Below, piece after piece: positions 8,436 to 17,701 of a stretch of 64,000 nt of DNA (position 1 is its first letter; the number at the start of each line of letters is the position of its first letter). The notes beneath the pieces are model-generated. The model did not search any database. It saw nothing but the letters and a program-made list of their open reading frames with translations, and was not told the origin of the DNA. This stretch comes from Bacteroides sp. Its GTDB lineage: Bacteria > Bacteroidota > Bacteroidia > Bacteroidales > Bacteroidaceae. The position numbers were made by a program, and so were the translations under genes. The DNA is taken from assembly GCA_017471925.1 (NCBI GenBank), contig JAFURM010000059.1:1-64000 (forward strand), read 5' to 3'.

Positions 8436-8455
8436 TGTGTCACTTTGATGACACA
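8436..8455. repeat. TGTGTCA palindrome
   Basis: TGTGTCA-CTTTGA-TGACACA, a perfect 7-bp dyad. Direct copies follow at 8507-8513 and 8519-8525, inverted copies at 8882-8888 and 8952-8958, and a second dyad GTGTCA-G-TGACAC at 8945-8957. A 15-bp exact inverted pair AAGGTGTGTCACTTT lies at 8503-8517 and 8878-8892. Confidence 0.6.
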
Positions 8456-8590
8456 TGATATATAGTGTTTATATTCAGTAAGTTATGCCTTGTTTTTGAG
8501 GCAAGGTGTGTCACTTTGTGTGTCATTAGCCGCGAAATACTTGAAAATGTCGGATTATTTATTCTTATATGTAAGGAATCGTTAATGTTT

Positions 8591-8612
8591 TAGGCACGGA
8601 TTACACGGATAA
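8591..8612 (+). repeat. Dispersed GGCACGGATTACACGGAT repeat
   Basis: Same sequence family as at 15997-16020 (one-base variants) and as the inner arm at 42543-42563 (reverse complement). All copies are intergenic. Confidence 0.6.
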
Positions 8613-8632
8613 ACACTGATTATTTCACTATT

Positions 8633-8667
8633 TTAGAGTCTGTTTTGCATGAAAAAGCAGACTCTAA
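8633..8667. repeat. Small hairpin related to the MITE-like element
   Basis: TTAGAGTCTG (8633-8642) and CAGACTCTAA (8658-8667) form a perfect 10-bp inverted repeat. The left arm is followed by TTTTG and the right arm by ATTCAAAACAA, the same end sequence as the 174-bp element at 29491-29664. This is probably an internally deleted or degenerate relative. Confidence 0.55.
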
Positions 8668-9124
8668 ATTCAAAACAAGTTCTTAGAGCCCGTGTCTAAA
8701 ATGTCAATGATTTGATTCTTGACGTCCTCAGTTGGATAGCACCGTTTCCCCTTTCAGGCGGAGCATTCAGTAGCCACCGGCATCAAATCGTCAATCTGCG
8801 TTTCATATATTGTGATATGTGCGGTGTATTTACCAAAAACGACCCTGCTTGAAACTGCTTTTGCGGTTATAGGCGCAAAAGTGACACACCTTACCCCGAA
8901 AATGTGTTCTAAACGCTTGTTATAGATGTAGTTGCAGATGTGTCGTGTCAGTGACACATTCCGGCTTCATTTCTGCTGCTGCTATAAAGATTTATCAGTA
9001 AATATTTATAAATGCAGAACCGACTGTTATCTCATAAACTCCTCCCTTCCCTTATCCCGAAAGGAACATTCCCCTCCCACTTTCTCTCTTGCTTCTTTCC
9101 CTCCTTGCCCGTATAGATGATGGG

Positions 9125-9168
9125 TGTAGCGTGTATAATGCGATGCCCGATGCGTGTATGGACATCCG
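9125..9168 (+). repeat. Degenerate 22-bp repeat
   Basis: Two imperfect units containing GCGTGTATAATGCGATG and GCGTGTATGGACATC resemble the 22-bp units of the arrays at 21073 and 49233. The site follows the end of the thi operon. Confidence 0.35.
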
Positions 9169-9194
9169 TCTGCGTATGTGGATTTGTCTTCTCC

Positions 9195-10535
9195 TCAGAC
9201 AAAGTGCCACACCGGGCCGTTGCCGTGTCCGATACGATGCTTGCTGCCGGCCTTGATGGCACGGGTGATGTAGCTCTTGGCCCGCTCCACAGCTTTGGGC
9301 AGGGAATGGCCGTGGCTCAGTAGGGTGGCTATGGCCGAGGAGAGGGTGCATCCCGTGCCGTGCAGATTGCGGGTCTCAATCTTTTCGTCCACATAGCGGT
9401 AGAGGCAGCCGTCGGCATAGAGCACATCACACATTGTCTGGCCGGTGAGGTGTCCGCCCTTGATGAGTACGGCCGGACCGTAAGTGCCGCTCAGTTCGCG
9501 GGCGGCCTGTTCCATAGCAGGTATGCTGTCCAGCGTGCGGCCACAGAGCAGCGTGGCCTCGTGCAGGTTGGGCGTAATGAGCGTGGCCAGTGGCAACAGT
9601 TCCTGCTTGATGGTGTCAATGCTCTCCTCCGTCAGCAGACGGTGGCCGCTGGTGGAAATCATTACGGGGTCGTAGACGGTGAAGACCGGGCGGTAGTGCT
9701 TCAGACAGCCGGCAATGGTACGGGCAATCGCACTGTCGTGAACCATGCCAATCTTCACGGCACTCACCTGAAGGTCGTCCATGACGGCACGAATCTGTGC
9801 GTCCACCACTTCGGTGGGGATGGGCAGAGCGTGTTGCACCCCCAGCGTGTTCTGCACGGTGACGGCCGTAATGACCGATGCCGCATACCCTCCCAAGGCC
9901 GAGATAGCCTTGATGTCGGCTTGTATGCCTGCACCGCCCGAGCAGTCGCTTCCGGCAATGGTGAGGATGACGGGAGGGGTGGCTTGCTCTTTGGTCGTCT
10001 TGCGCTCCCAAGCCGCTCCCAGCATGGCACCGCCTCCGAAGCCCCACTGTTGCAGCAAGGAAAAACGTTCCGTTGTCACGCCTCCCAGGGCGATGACTTG
10101 TTCATCGATGATGCCTCTCTTGCGGGCCGTTTCCAGCTCTTCGGTGGTGTAGCGGGCCGTGTAGCCCTGCTTGGAGATGCTGTCGAAGATGGGGCTGAGG
10201 AAAAGGTAACTGCACGACGGCTTGTAGCGTTCTATCTCCTCTAACGAGTGGCACGAGCGGCTGATGTTTCCCCGATAGCCCTCGGGAGCGTGAGGATGGC
10301 GGCTGTTCAGGTGGATGCCGTGCAGGCTGAAGCGCGTGGCCAGTGCATGGTGGTCATGGACGACCAGCCGGCTTCTGTAGGCTACAGGGATGGATTCAAT
10401 CAGTCGGGCCACTTCGCCCTCACCGGCTTCGGGCTTGCGGAGGTGGACCAGGTCGGTGCCGTTGTCCAACAGTGAAACGATGCGTGCCGCCTCGTTGTCA
10501 ATGAAATGGGGGAGGGTGATGACTATCTTTTTCAT
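9195..10535 (-). CDS. thiD: ThiE/TenI-like domain fused to ThiD (HMP/HMP-P kinase)
   Basis: A 446-residue two-domain protein. Residues 1 to ~185 are a TIM barrel of the ThiE/TenI family: HLRKPE, SPIFDSISKQGYTA and ALGGV near the phosphate site. The ThiE diphosphate-binding phrase (VHLGQxD in true ThiE) is replaced by IHLNSRH, so this half looks more like TenI thiazole tautomerase than thiamine-phosphate synthase. Residues ~188-446 are ThiD, which phosphorylates hydroxymethylpyrimidine and its monophosphate: TIAGSDCSGGAGIQADIK at the start and HGTGCTLSSAIA with the catalytic Cys region near 405. It is the last gene of the thi operon, 18 bases after thiF. A separate complete ThiE is encoded at 14902. 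Confidence 0.9.
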   Translation of the reverse strand: MKKIVITLPHFIDNEAARIVSLLDNGTDLVHLRKPEAGEGEVARLIESIPVAYRSRLVVHDHHALATRFSLHGIHLNSRHPHAPEGYRGNISRSCHSLEEIERYKPSCSYLFLSPIFDSISKQGYTARYTTEELETARKRGIIDEQVIALGGVTTERFSLLQQWGFGGGAMLGAAWERKTTKEQATPPVILTIAGSDCSGGAGIQADIKAISALGGYAASVITAVTVQNTLGVQHALPIPTEVVDAQIRAVMDDLQVSAVKIGMVHDSAIARTIAGCLKHYRPVFTVYDPVMISTSGHRLLTEESIDTIKQELLPLATLITPNLHEATLLCGRTLDSIPAMEQAARELSGTYGPAVLIKGGHLTGQTMCDVLYADGCLYRYVDEKIETRNLHGTGCTLSSAIATLLSHGHSLPKAVERAKSYITRAIKAGSKHRIGHGNGPVWHFV

Positions 10536-10553
10536 TACTTAAGTTTTTGCAGG

Positions 10554-11252
10554 TTACAAATCCAGGATATAGCTCTGCAGCGTGCGGAGGTCTATTGTCC
10601 ATAGGCGGTTGATGAGCGGCTCGCCATAGCCGCAGATGAGCTTCAGGGCCTCGCCGGCCTCTACCGACCCCACGATGGCAGGGGTGACTCCCGCCACTTG
10701 CCGGCCGGGATGAGGCATCTGCAGGGTGGCCTCCTCATCGGGGAAGAGGGTGCGATAGGTACAGGCTTCCTTGCCGTGACAGAGCACGGCCACCTGTCCC
10801 TCCAGCCCGCAGATGGCTCCGTAGATATAGGGACGCCCGAGGGCCGAGCAAGTGTCCGACAGGAGGAAGCGGGTGGCAAAGTTGTCGCATCCGTCTATCA
10901 CCAGGTCATACCGGGCGATGAGGTCACGGGCATTTGCAGCAGTGAGCCGCATGGGGTGAGGCTCGATGCACACCTCACTGTTCAGTCCGCCCAAACGGCG
11001 GGCGGCACAGGCAGCCTTGGACTGTCCCACTTCGGCCTCACTGTAGAGCACTTGGCGGTGCAGGTTGTTGAGGGAGACCACATCATCATCCACCAGACCG
11101 ATGGTGCCCACTCCGGCACCGGTCAGATAGAGGGCAATGGGGCTTCCTAAACCACCTACGCCCACGATGAGCACACGGGCCCGGCGGAGTTTCTCTTGTC
11201 CCTCCTCGCCAATCTCCGGGAGGAGAAGTTGACGTTGGTATCTTTCGTTCAT
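10554..11252 (-). CDS. thiF: ThiF-type sulfur-carrier adenylyltransferase
   Basis: A 232-residue E1-like (MoeB/ThiF) enzyme expected to adenylate the C-terminal Gly of ThiS. The nucleotide-binding VGVGGLGSP is at about residues 31-39, with DDDVVSLNNLHRQ and DGCDNFATR following. Compared with E. coli ThiF as recalled, the CYRC zinc motif reads CTYRT, the Cys184 position lies in HPGRQVAGV with no Cys, and the protein stops before the C-terminal CPVC. It therefore lacks the zinc site and the persulfide Cys. It keeps the adenylation core and lies between thiH and thiD in the operon, so adenylation of ThiS remains the best call; the sulfur relay must differ. Confidence 0.85.
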   Translation of the reverse strand: MNERYQRQLLLPEIGEEGQEKLRRARVLIVGVGGLGSPIALYLTGAGVGTIGLVDDDVVSLNNLHRQVLYSEAEVGQSKAACAARRLGGLNSEVCIEPHPMRLTAANARDLIARYDLVIDGCDNFATRFLLSDTCSALGRPYIYGAICGLEGQVAVLCHGKEACTYRTLFPDEEATLQMPHPGRQVAGVTPAIVGSVEAGEALKLICGYGEPLINRLWTIDLRTLQSYILDL

Positions 11253-11271
11253 AGGAATAGAATCAGTTTTT

Positions 11272-12411
11272 TTAAACGTTACTCAGGTGTTGGAAGCCTT
11301 GGTCGAAACTGCCGTCCCAGTCTTTCCATACCGGTTCGATGCCTATCTCCTTCAGTCGGCGGACCACCTCCCAGGCCGTGCGCTCGTCGCTCACGGCAAA
11401 CTGTTCCAGAGCCTGCGGATAGGTGTAGTAGCCGCCCGGCTCGGTCTTGCTCCCGGCACTCATGGTGGTGACCCCCAGGGTGGCCATGTGGTCACGGATG
11501 AAGGGTGTTTCGCGGGTGGAGTAGGAGATGTCCACGTCGTGGTCGAAGATGCGCATGGCGAAGGTTAGCTGCGCCAGTTCCTTGTCGGTCATGACGACAT
11601 TGGGCTGGAACCCGCCGTTCTCGGCCGGTCTCATGCGGGGGAAGTTCACGCTATACTTGGTGCGCCAGTAGTGGCGTTGCAGGTAGCGCAGGTGATGAGC
11701 CATCATGGTGACATCCGTGCGCCACTCTTCCAAGCCGATGAGCACCCCCATGCCGATGCTGTGCACACCGGCCTGCCCCATGCGGTCGGGGGCATTGACA
11801 CGCCAGTCGAAGCGTGACTTCATGCCGCGTGGATGGTAGACATTGTAGCGTTCGCGGTTGTAGGTCTCCTGAAAGCAGATGACCCCGTTCAGCCCATGCC
11901 GCGTCAGCTCGGCATACTCCTCGCTCTTCAGCGGCATGACCTCAATCTTGAGGTTGGCGAAGTAACGCTTGGCCATGTCTAAGGCCTGTGCCAGGTAGGG
12001 TACGCCGGCCTTGGCCGGATTCTCCCCCGTGACCAACAACAGGTTCTCGAAGGGACCGAGCCGCTTGATGGCCCGGTATTCGTTTTCCATCTCTTCGGGA
12101 GTGAGGATGGTGCGTGGCATCGGGTTGGAGATGTGGAAACCACAGTAGACACACGAGTTGGCGCACGAGTTGGTGAGGTAGAGGGGGATGAAGAGCGACA
12201 TGGTGCGTCCGAAACGCTCCTCCGTGTAGCGGCGGCTCAGGCGGGCCATCGTCTCTATATAGGGCACGGCGGCAGGCGAAATGAGCGCCATGAAGTCGTC
12301 CACCGTGCAATGCTCTTTCGACAAGGCACGCCGCACGTCGGCTTCGCTTTTGCTGTATATGCAGTCGGTGGTCTCTTGCCACGACAGTTTGTCTATTTCT
12401 TCTGAGAACAT
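11272..12411 (-). CDS. thiH: ThiH, 2-iminoacetate synthase (radical SAM)
   Basis: A 379-residue radical SAM tyrosine lyase that makes dehydroglycine for the thiazole ring. The cluster motif CANSCVYC (C-x3-C-x2-C) is at residues 83-90 from the chosen start. The ATG at 12411 gives MFSEEIDKLSW, the usual N-terminus. A GTG at 12435 would overlap the thiC stop and add eight residues. ThiH rather than ThiO (glycine oxidase) fits an anaerobe. It lies directly after thiC. Confidence 0.93.
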   Translation of the reverse strand: MFSEEIDKLSWQETTDCIYSKSEADVRRALSKEHCTVDDFMALISPAAVPYIETMARLSRRYTEERFGRTMSLFIPLYLTNSCANSCVYCGFHISNPMPRTILTPEEMENEYRAIKRLGPFENLLLVTGENPAKAGVPYLAQALDMAKRYFANLKIEVMPLKSEEYAELTRHGLNGVICFQETYNRERYNVYHPRGMKSRFDWRVNAPDRMGQAGVHSIGMGVLIGLEEWRTDVTMMAHHLRYLQRHYWRTKYSVNFPRMRPAENGGFQPNVVMTDKELAQLTFAMRIFDHDVDISYSTRETPFIRDHMATLGVTTMSAGSKTEPGGYYTYPQALEQFAVSDERTAWEVVRRLKEIGIEPVWKDWDGSFDQGFQHLSNV

Positions 12412-12431
12412 AAGAGATGACAATGAATGAT

Positions 12432-14009
<1,578 letters not shown>

Positions 14010-14052
14010 TCAGTGTGTTGTTAATACTTTAGTTTTGCAAGCTCAACCTTGG

Positions 14053-14829
14053 TTATTCATTCAGGAATGCGGTGAGTGGTGATGAGGCTTCCGCTATCAG
14101 TTGGTCGCTCGTGGCACCCAGTCCGGCCTCATAGGCTCGTCGGCCGGCGATGACGGCCTCCTTGAAGGCGATGGCCATCTCCACGGGGTTGCCGGCTACG
14201 GCGATGGCGGTGTTCACCAGACAGGCCGAGGCTCCCATCTCCATCGCTTCGGCGGCGTGGCTGGGTGCTCCGATGCCGGCATCCACAATGACCGGCACAT
14301 TGGCCTGCTCAATGATGATGCGCAGGAAGTCACGGGTCTGCAATCCCTTGTTGGTGCCGATGGGGGCACCAAGCGGCATCACGGTGGCGGCACCGGCCTC
14401 TTCCAGATGCTTGCACAGGGTGGGGTCGGCCTGGCAGTAGGGCAACACGACGAAGCCCAGCTTCACCAGCTCCTCGGTGGCCTTCAGGGTCTCCACAGAG
14501 TCGGGCAGCAGGTATTTCGGGTCGGGATGAATCTCCAACTTCAGCCAGTTGGTGCCAAAGGCTTCACGGGCCATCTGGGCGGCAAACACGGCCTCCTCGG
14601 CATTGCGCACGCCTGAGGTGTTGGGCAGTAGTTGGATGTGGGGATGCTTGATGTGCAGCAACATGTCGTCTTCGGTGTTGTCCAGCTCGATGCGCTTCAT
14701 GGCTACGGTCACCATCTCCGTTTCCGAGGCCAGGATGGACTGTTCCATCTGTTGGTTGGAGTTGAACTTTCCTGTTCCCAAGAACAGACGGGACGAGAAT
14801 TCACGCCCCGCAATGATTAGCTTTTCCAT
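14053..14829 (-). CDS. thiG: ThiG, thiazole synthase
   Basis: A 258-residue TIM-barrel enzyme that builds the thiazole phosphate from deoxyxylulose phosphate, dehydroglycine and ThiS thiocarboxylate. The N-terminus [16 protein letters not shown] and the phrases [31 protein letters not shown] and [19 protein letters not shown] are the family hallmarks. The start is preceded by a short AT-rich repeat tract (14833-14899). Length matches the family. Confidence 0.96.
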   Translation of the reverse strand: MEKLIIAGREFSSRLFLGTGKFNSNQQMEQSILASETEMVTVAMKRIELDNTEDDMLLHIKHPHIQLLPNTSGVRNAEEAVFAAQMAREAFGTNWLKLEIHPDPKYLLPDSVETLKATEELVKLGFVVLPYCQADPTLCKHLEEAGAATVMPLGAPIGTNKGLQTRDFLRIIIEQANVPVIVDAGIGAPSHAAEAMEMGASACLVNTAIAVAGNPVEMAIAFKEAVIAGRRAYEAGLGATSDQLIAEASSPLTAFLNE

Positions 14830-14832
14830 ATG

Positions 14833-14899
14833 GGCAGTTGATAGTTGATAATTGATAGTTGGTAATTGATAGATGATAGTTGGATAGTTGATGGTTATT
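14833..14899. repeat. Intercistronic GATAGTTGATAATT-type repeat
   Basis: Imperfect tandem 7-8-base units (GTTGATA, ATTGATA) fill the gap between thiE and thiG. The same tract type precedes pyrI (34276-34325) and cysC (60077-60106). Confidence 0.6.
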
Positions 14900-14901
14900 G
14901 G

Positions 14902-15555
14902 TTATTGGATTGGGGAATCTAACTGCTGGACCACTTTCCTCATCTCTTCCACTGGTTGGTCGGCGCGGAGGATGCTTCCGCTGAGGGCAATGCCGCTGAT
15001 GCCGGTCTCCATAAGCGTGGGGATGTCGGCCTGCGTGATGCCGCCGATGGCAACGAGGGGAAGACTGATGCCGGTCTCTCTCATCCGGTTGATGATGAGA
15101 CGATAGCCCTCCGCTCCCAGGATGGGTGAGAGGTTGCTCTTGGTCGTGGTGTAGCGGAAGGGACCGCAGCCGATGTAGTCGGCTCCCGCCTCGTGGTGGC
15201 TCTTCACGTCGTCGAAGGTGTTGGCCGTACCGCCAATGATGAATCCGTTTCCCAGGATGCTTCGTGCCTCCTTCAGCGGCATGTCGTTCTTGCCCAGGTG
15301 TACACCGTCGGCTCCTAACTTCTTCACCAGTTCCACACGGTCGTCAATGATGAAGACAGCTCCCGCTTCGCGGCACATCCGTTGCACCTCGCGGGCTACA
15401 GGCTCCACCTCTTCGTCCGTCGCTCCCTTCATGCGCAGCTGTACCCACCGGCATCCGCCCTGCAGGGCTATCTGTGCCGAGTCAAGGTAGCCGTAATGTG
15501 CTGTCGTGTGCGTGATGAACTGCACCCGGCATTTCGCTCTGTCCATCCTGTTCAT
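14902..15555 (-). CDS. thiE: ThiE, thiamine-phosphate synthase
   Basis: A 217-residue TIM-barrel enzyme that joins HMP diphosphate and thiazole phosphate. Substrate motifs are present: VQLRMK, IIDDRVELVKKLGADGVHLGKNDMP, GGTANTFDD and GPFRYTTTK. The chosen ATG at 15555 overlaps the thiS stop as ATGA; a second ATG at 15546 has GGAGG nine bases upstream and is equally possible. This is the canonical ThiE of the operon, unlike the TenI-like half of the fusion at 9195. Confidence 0.93.
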   Translation of the reverse strand: MNRMDRAKCRVQFITHTTAHYGYLDSAQIALQGGCRWVQLRMKGATDEEVEPVAREVQRMCREAGAVFIIDDRVELVKKLGADGVHLGKNDMPLKEARSILGNGFIIGGTANTFDDVKSHHEAGADYIGCGPFRYTTTKSNLSPILGAEGYRLIINRMRETGISLPLVAIGGITQADIPTLMETGISGIALSGSILRADQPVEEMRKVVQQLDSPIQ

Positions 15556-15749
15556 CCTCCACATGCAGCCTTGATGATGACCACTTGCATGCCTTCGGTG
15601 AGGGCATACGTCTCCCATTCTGTGCGGGGCACCATGCGGTTGTTCACAGCTACGGCCACGCCTGCGGCCGGCAATGCGAGTTCATTGGCGAGGGCCGACA
15701 CGGTCTCCGCTGTAGTCTCGATAGTCCGATTGTTTACTGTCAGTTTCAT
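15552..15749 (-). CDS. thiS: ThiS, sulfur carrier protein
   Basis: A 65-residue ubiquitin-like protein ending in the required Gly-Gly (IIKAACGG). It carries the sulfur as a C-terminal thiocarboxylate for ThiG. The start at 15749 gives the family N-terminus MKLTVNN; the frame is open further upstream, but that part lies in the riboswitch leader. It is the first gene of the operon, about 85 bases after the riboswitch. Confidence 0.93.
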   Translation of the reverse strand: MKLTVNNRTIETTAETVSALANELALPAAGVAVAVNNRMVPRTEWETYALTEGMQVVIIKAACGG

Positions 15750-15834
15750 ACTTCTTGCCTTTAGATTGATGCCGACAAAGGAGAAGCCTTGATAGAAGAA
15801 GTGCCCGGACGGGCACAGACGTAAAACGATATCC

Positions 15835-15908
15835 ACAATTCCTACGGCAGCATTATCTGCGTCAGGTTCGAGGGTATAATCTCAGCCTCTTCGCGAGGCA
15901 CCCCTTTG
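15835..15908 (-). promoter_or_regulatory. TPP riboswitch (THI element)
   Basis: The minus strand contains the conserved core: GGGGTGCC, GGCTGAGA with ATACCC, GAACCTGA, TAATGC and CGTAGG in order. It lies between the promoter and thiS, so thiamine diphosphate is expected to switch off the whole thi operon. In Bacteroides this usually works on translation or early termination; which one applies is not evident. Confidence 0.95.
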
Positions 15909-15920
15909 TCTATGTCGTGG

Positions 15921-15928
15921 CAAAGGTA
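15921..15928 (-). promoter_or_regulatory. -7 box of the thi operon promoter
   Basis: The minus strand reads TACCTTTG with a TTTC -33-like element 19 bases upstream. The start point would be at about 15914, a few bases before the riboswitch. Confidence 0.7.
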
Positions 15929-15996
15929 GAGTTTTTTGCTGAAATAAGAAATGAATGGGATATCTTTTTAGAGGTAAGTAGGTACGAATGTGAATT

Positions 15997-16020
15997 TAGG
16001 TACGGATGACACGGATTAAA
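15997..16020 (+). repeat. Dispersed GGTACGGATGACACGGATT repeat
   Basis: A variant of the repeat at 8591 and 42543. It lies between the apbE-like stop and the thi promoter. Confidence 0.5.
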
Positions 16021-16038
16021 CCAATCAATGCTCAACGA

Positions 16039-17061
16039 TCAATCATTCTTCAGATATTTCTTCATCCCTTTCGTATAGTGCATCTGTAGCGTGCCCAGTG
16101 AGTCGGTATAGATGAAGCAGGCGTCAATGTCGGGACGGGAGTCGGTGAAACGTTCGGCCTCCTGCAAGCCCATGACCATGAAGGCCGTGGCATAGGCGTC
16201 GGCACTCATGCAGTCGGCAGCGATGACCGTGGCCGACAGAATCTCGTTCTCGGCGGGATAACCGGTGCGGGGGTCAATGGTGTGGGCATACTTCTTGCCG
16301 TCCTTGTAGTAATAGTTGCGATAGTTGCCCGAGGTGGCCATGCCCACATTGCTGACGTGGAGCACCTCCTGCACCTCCTGCCGTATGGAGAGCGAGTCGT
16401 CCACCGGCTTGTTGATGCCGATGCGCCAGGGCATACCTTTGGGGTTGGTACCACACACCACCACCTCGCCGCCGATGTCCACCATCAGGTTCTTGATGCC
16501 CTTCCGTTGCAACAGGTCGGCCACCACGTCCACGGCATATCCCTTGGCGATGGCACTGCAGGTGAGCATGATGCGTGGGTCTTGCTTCTGCACCTTGCCG
16601 TCGGCCGACAGGGCTACCTTGTCGTAGCCTGTGAGTGTTCGCAGGCTGTCTATCATGGATGAGTCGGGAAACTGCCCCTTCTTGAATCCGAATCCCCAGG
16701 CATTCACCAAGGGGGCTATGGTGATGTCGAAAGCACCGCCGGTTTCGGCCGATACCTCCCTGCTGCGTTGGAAAACACGGATGAAGAACGAGTCGGTCGT
16801 CACCTCCTCATTGCGGTTGATGCGCGTGATGGTGGCCGTGTCGTTGAAGGGCGAGAGTGAGCCGTCGAAGCGTTTCAGGGTTGCCTCGATTTCGTCCTGC
16901 AGGTCGTTGTCATACTGATAGGTGATGTTGTAGATGGTGCCGAAGATAAGTCCGGTGGCCGTCTGATAGGCTTGCGGGCGGCGGTGATTGGACCAGGCCC
17001 AGGCAATGACCAGCAGCAACAGGGCTACTCCGATGAATATTTTCTGTCTTCTCTTTTCCAT
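16039..17061 (-). CDS. apbE: ApbE-like FAD:protein FMN transferase
   Basis: A 340-residue enzyme that attaches FMN to Thr residues of proteins such as the Nqr and Rnf subunits. It has an N-terminal membrane anchor (IFIGVALLLLVIAWAW) without a lipobox Cys, so the catalytic part faces the periplasm. Motifs: GGAFDITIAPLVNAWGFG, SAIAKGYAVD, NLMVDIGGEVVVCG and the metal site HTIDPRTGYP..SADAYATA. The start at 17061 avoids an extension with no hydrophobic lead. It is the last gene of the operon starting at 20484. Confidence 0.92.
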   Translation of the reverse strand: MEKRRQKIFIGVALLLLVIAWAWSNHRRPQAYQTATGLIFGTIYNITYQYDNDLQDEIEATLKRFDGSLSPFNDTATITRINRNEEVTTDSFFIRVFQRSREVSAETGGAFDITIAPLVNAWGFGFKKGQFPDSSMIDSLRTLTGYDKVALSADGKVQKQDPRIMLTCSAIAKGYAVDVVADLLQRKGIKNLMVDIGGEVVVCGTNPKGMPWRIGINKPVDDSLSIRQEVQEVLHVSNVGMATSGNYRNYYYKDGKKYAHTIDPRTGYPAENEILSATVIAADCMSADAYATAFMVMGLQEAERFTDSRPDIDACFIYTDSLGTLQMHYTKGMKKYLKND

Positions 17062-17115
17062 GGTGTGAACATTGGGTGACATTTGAATAATAACACAAGA
17101 CGCACAGTAGTTGCG

Positions 17116-17697
17116 TCAACTGAAGAAGAGGTGCTCGATGAGTATCTTCACTCCGATGAGAATCAGGATGATGCCTCCCCATAGCTCCGCCTTCAGTCGG
17201 CGGGCCAGGCCGCATCCGAAGCGGATGCCGAACAGCAGTCCCGTCAGGGAGAGCAGGAAGGAGACCAGTCCGATGACCAGGACGGGATGGAGCATGTCGC
17301 CCATCTCCTTGATGCCCAGAAAGGCGAAGGAGACCCCAACGGCCAGGGCGTCAATGCTGGTGGCTACAGCCAGGGCCAGCACCACCTTCAGTCGGGTGGG
17401 GTCGAACTCATGCTTGCAATCGTCGTCCTTCAGCGACTCCTTCACCATGTTGCCGCCCAGCAGCAACAGGATGGCAAAGGCTATCCAGTGGTCTATCTCC
17501 TCTATCAGGTGGCTGAACAGACTGGCACCTATCCAACCTATCAGCGGCATCAGGGCCTGAAACAGACCGAAGAAGAAAGCCATGACCAGCATGGGACGCA
17601 GGCGTACCCGCTTCAGCAGGATGCCGCTGGCGATGGAGACGGCGAAACAGTCCATGGCAAGCCCTACGGCCAACAGCCATATTTCAATGGTACTCAT
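17116..17697 (-). CDS. mntP: MntP-type manganese efflux pump
   Basis: A 193-residue inner-membrane protein with six predicted membrane helices. The two internal repeats carry the paired Asp motifs GLAMDCFAVSIASG (helix 1) and ATSIDALAVGVSFA (helix 4), diagnostic of MntP, which exports Mn2+. The gene follows the DUF6048 gene by 4 bases. No manganese riboswitch is visible, in contrast to E. coli mntP. Confidence 0.9.
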   Translation of the reverse strand: MSTIEIWLLAVGLAMDCFAVSIASGILLKRVRLRPMLVMAFFFGLFQALMPLIGWIGASLFSHLIEEIDHWIAFAILLLLGGNMVKESLKDDDCKHEFDPTRLKVVLALAVATSIDALAVGVSFAFLGIKEMGDMLHPVLVIGLVSFLLSLTGLLFGIRFGCGLARRLKAELWGGIILILIGVKILIEHLFFS

Positions 17698-17701
17698 GGG
17701 G

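Larger units (their letters stand above)
8303..9194. other. Gene-poor region with several repeats
   Basis: About 0.9 kb without a convincing gene. It holds a fragment related to the MITE-like end (8304-8320), six exact copies of TGTGTCA in both orientations (8436-8958), a GGCACGGATTACACGGAT repeat (8593-8610), a hairpin with MITE-like arms (8633-8667) and a degenerate 22-bp repeat (9125-9168). A 67-codon minus-strand frame at 8754-8957 exists but resembles nothing known and may be debris of a lost element. Confidence 0.6.

Noticed and set aside
8754..8957. 67-residue minus-strand protein
   Set aside because: No recognisable motif, no clear start signal, and it contains repeat sequence (TGTGTCA copies). 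It may be debris, so it is not called as a gene.
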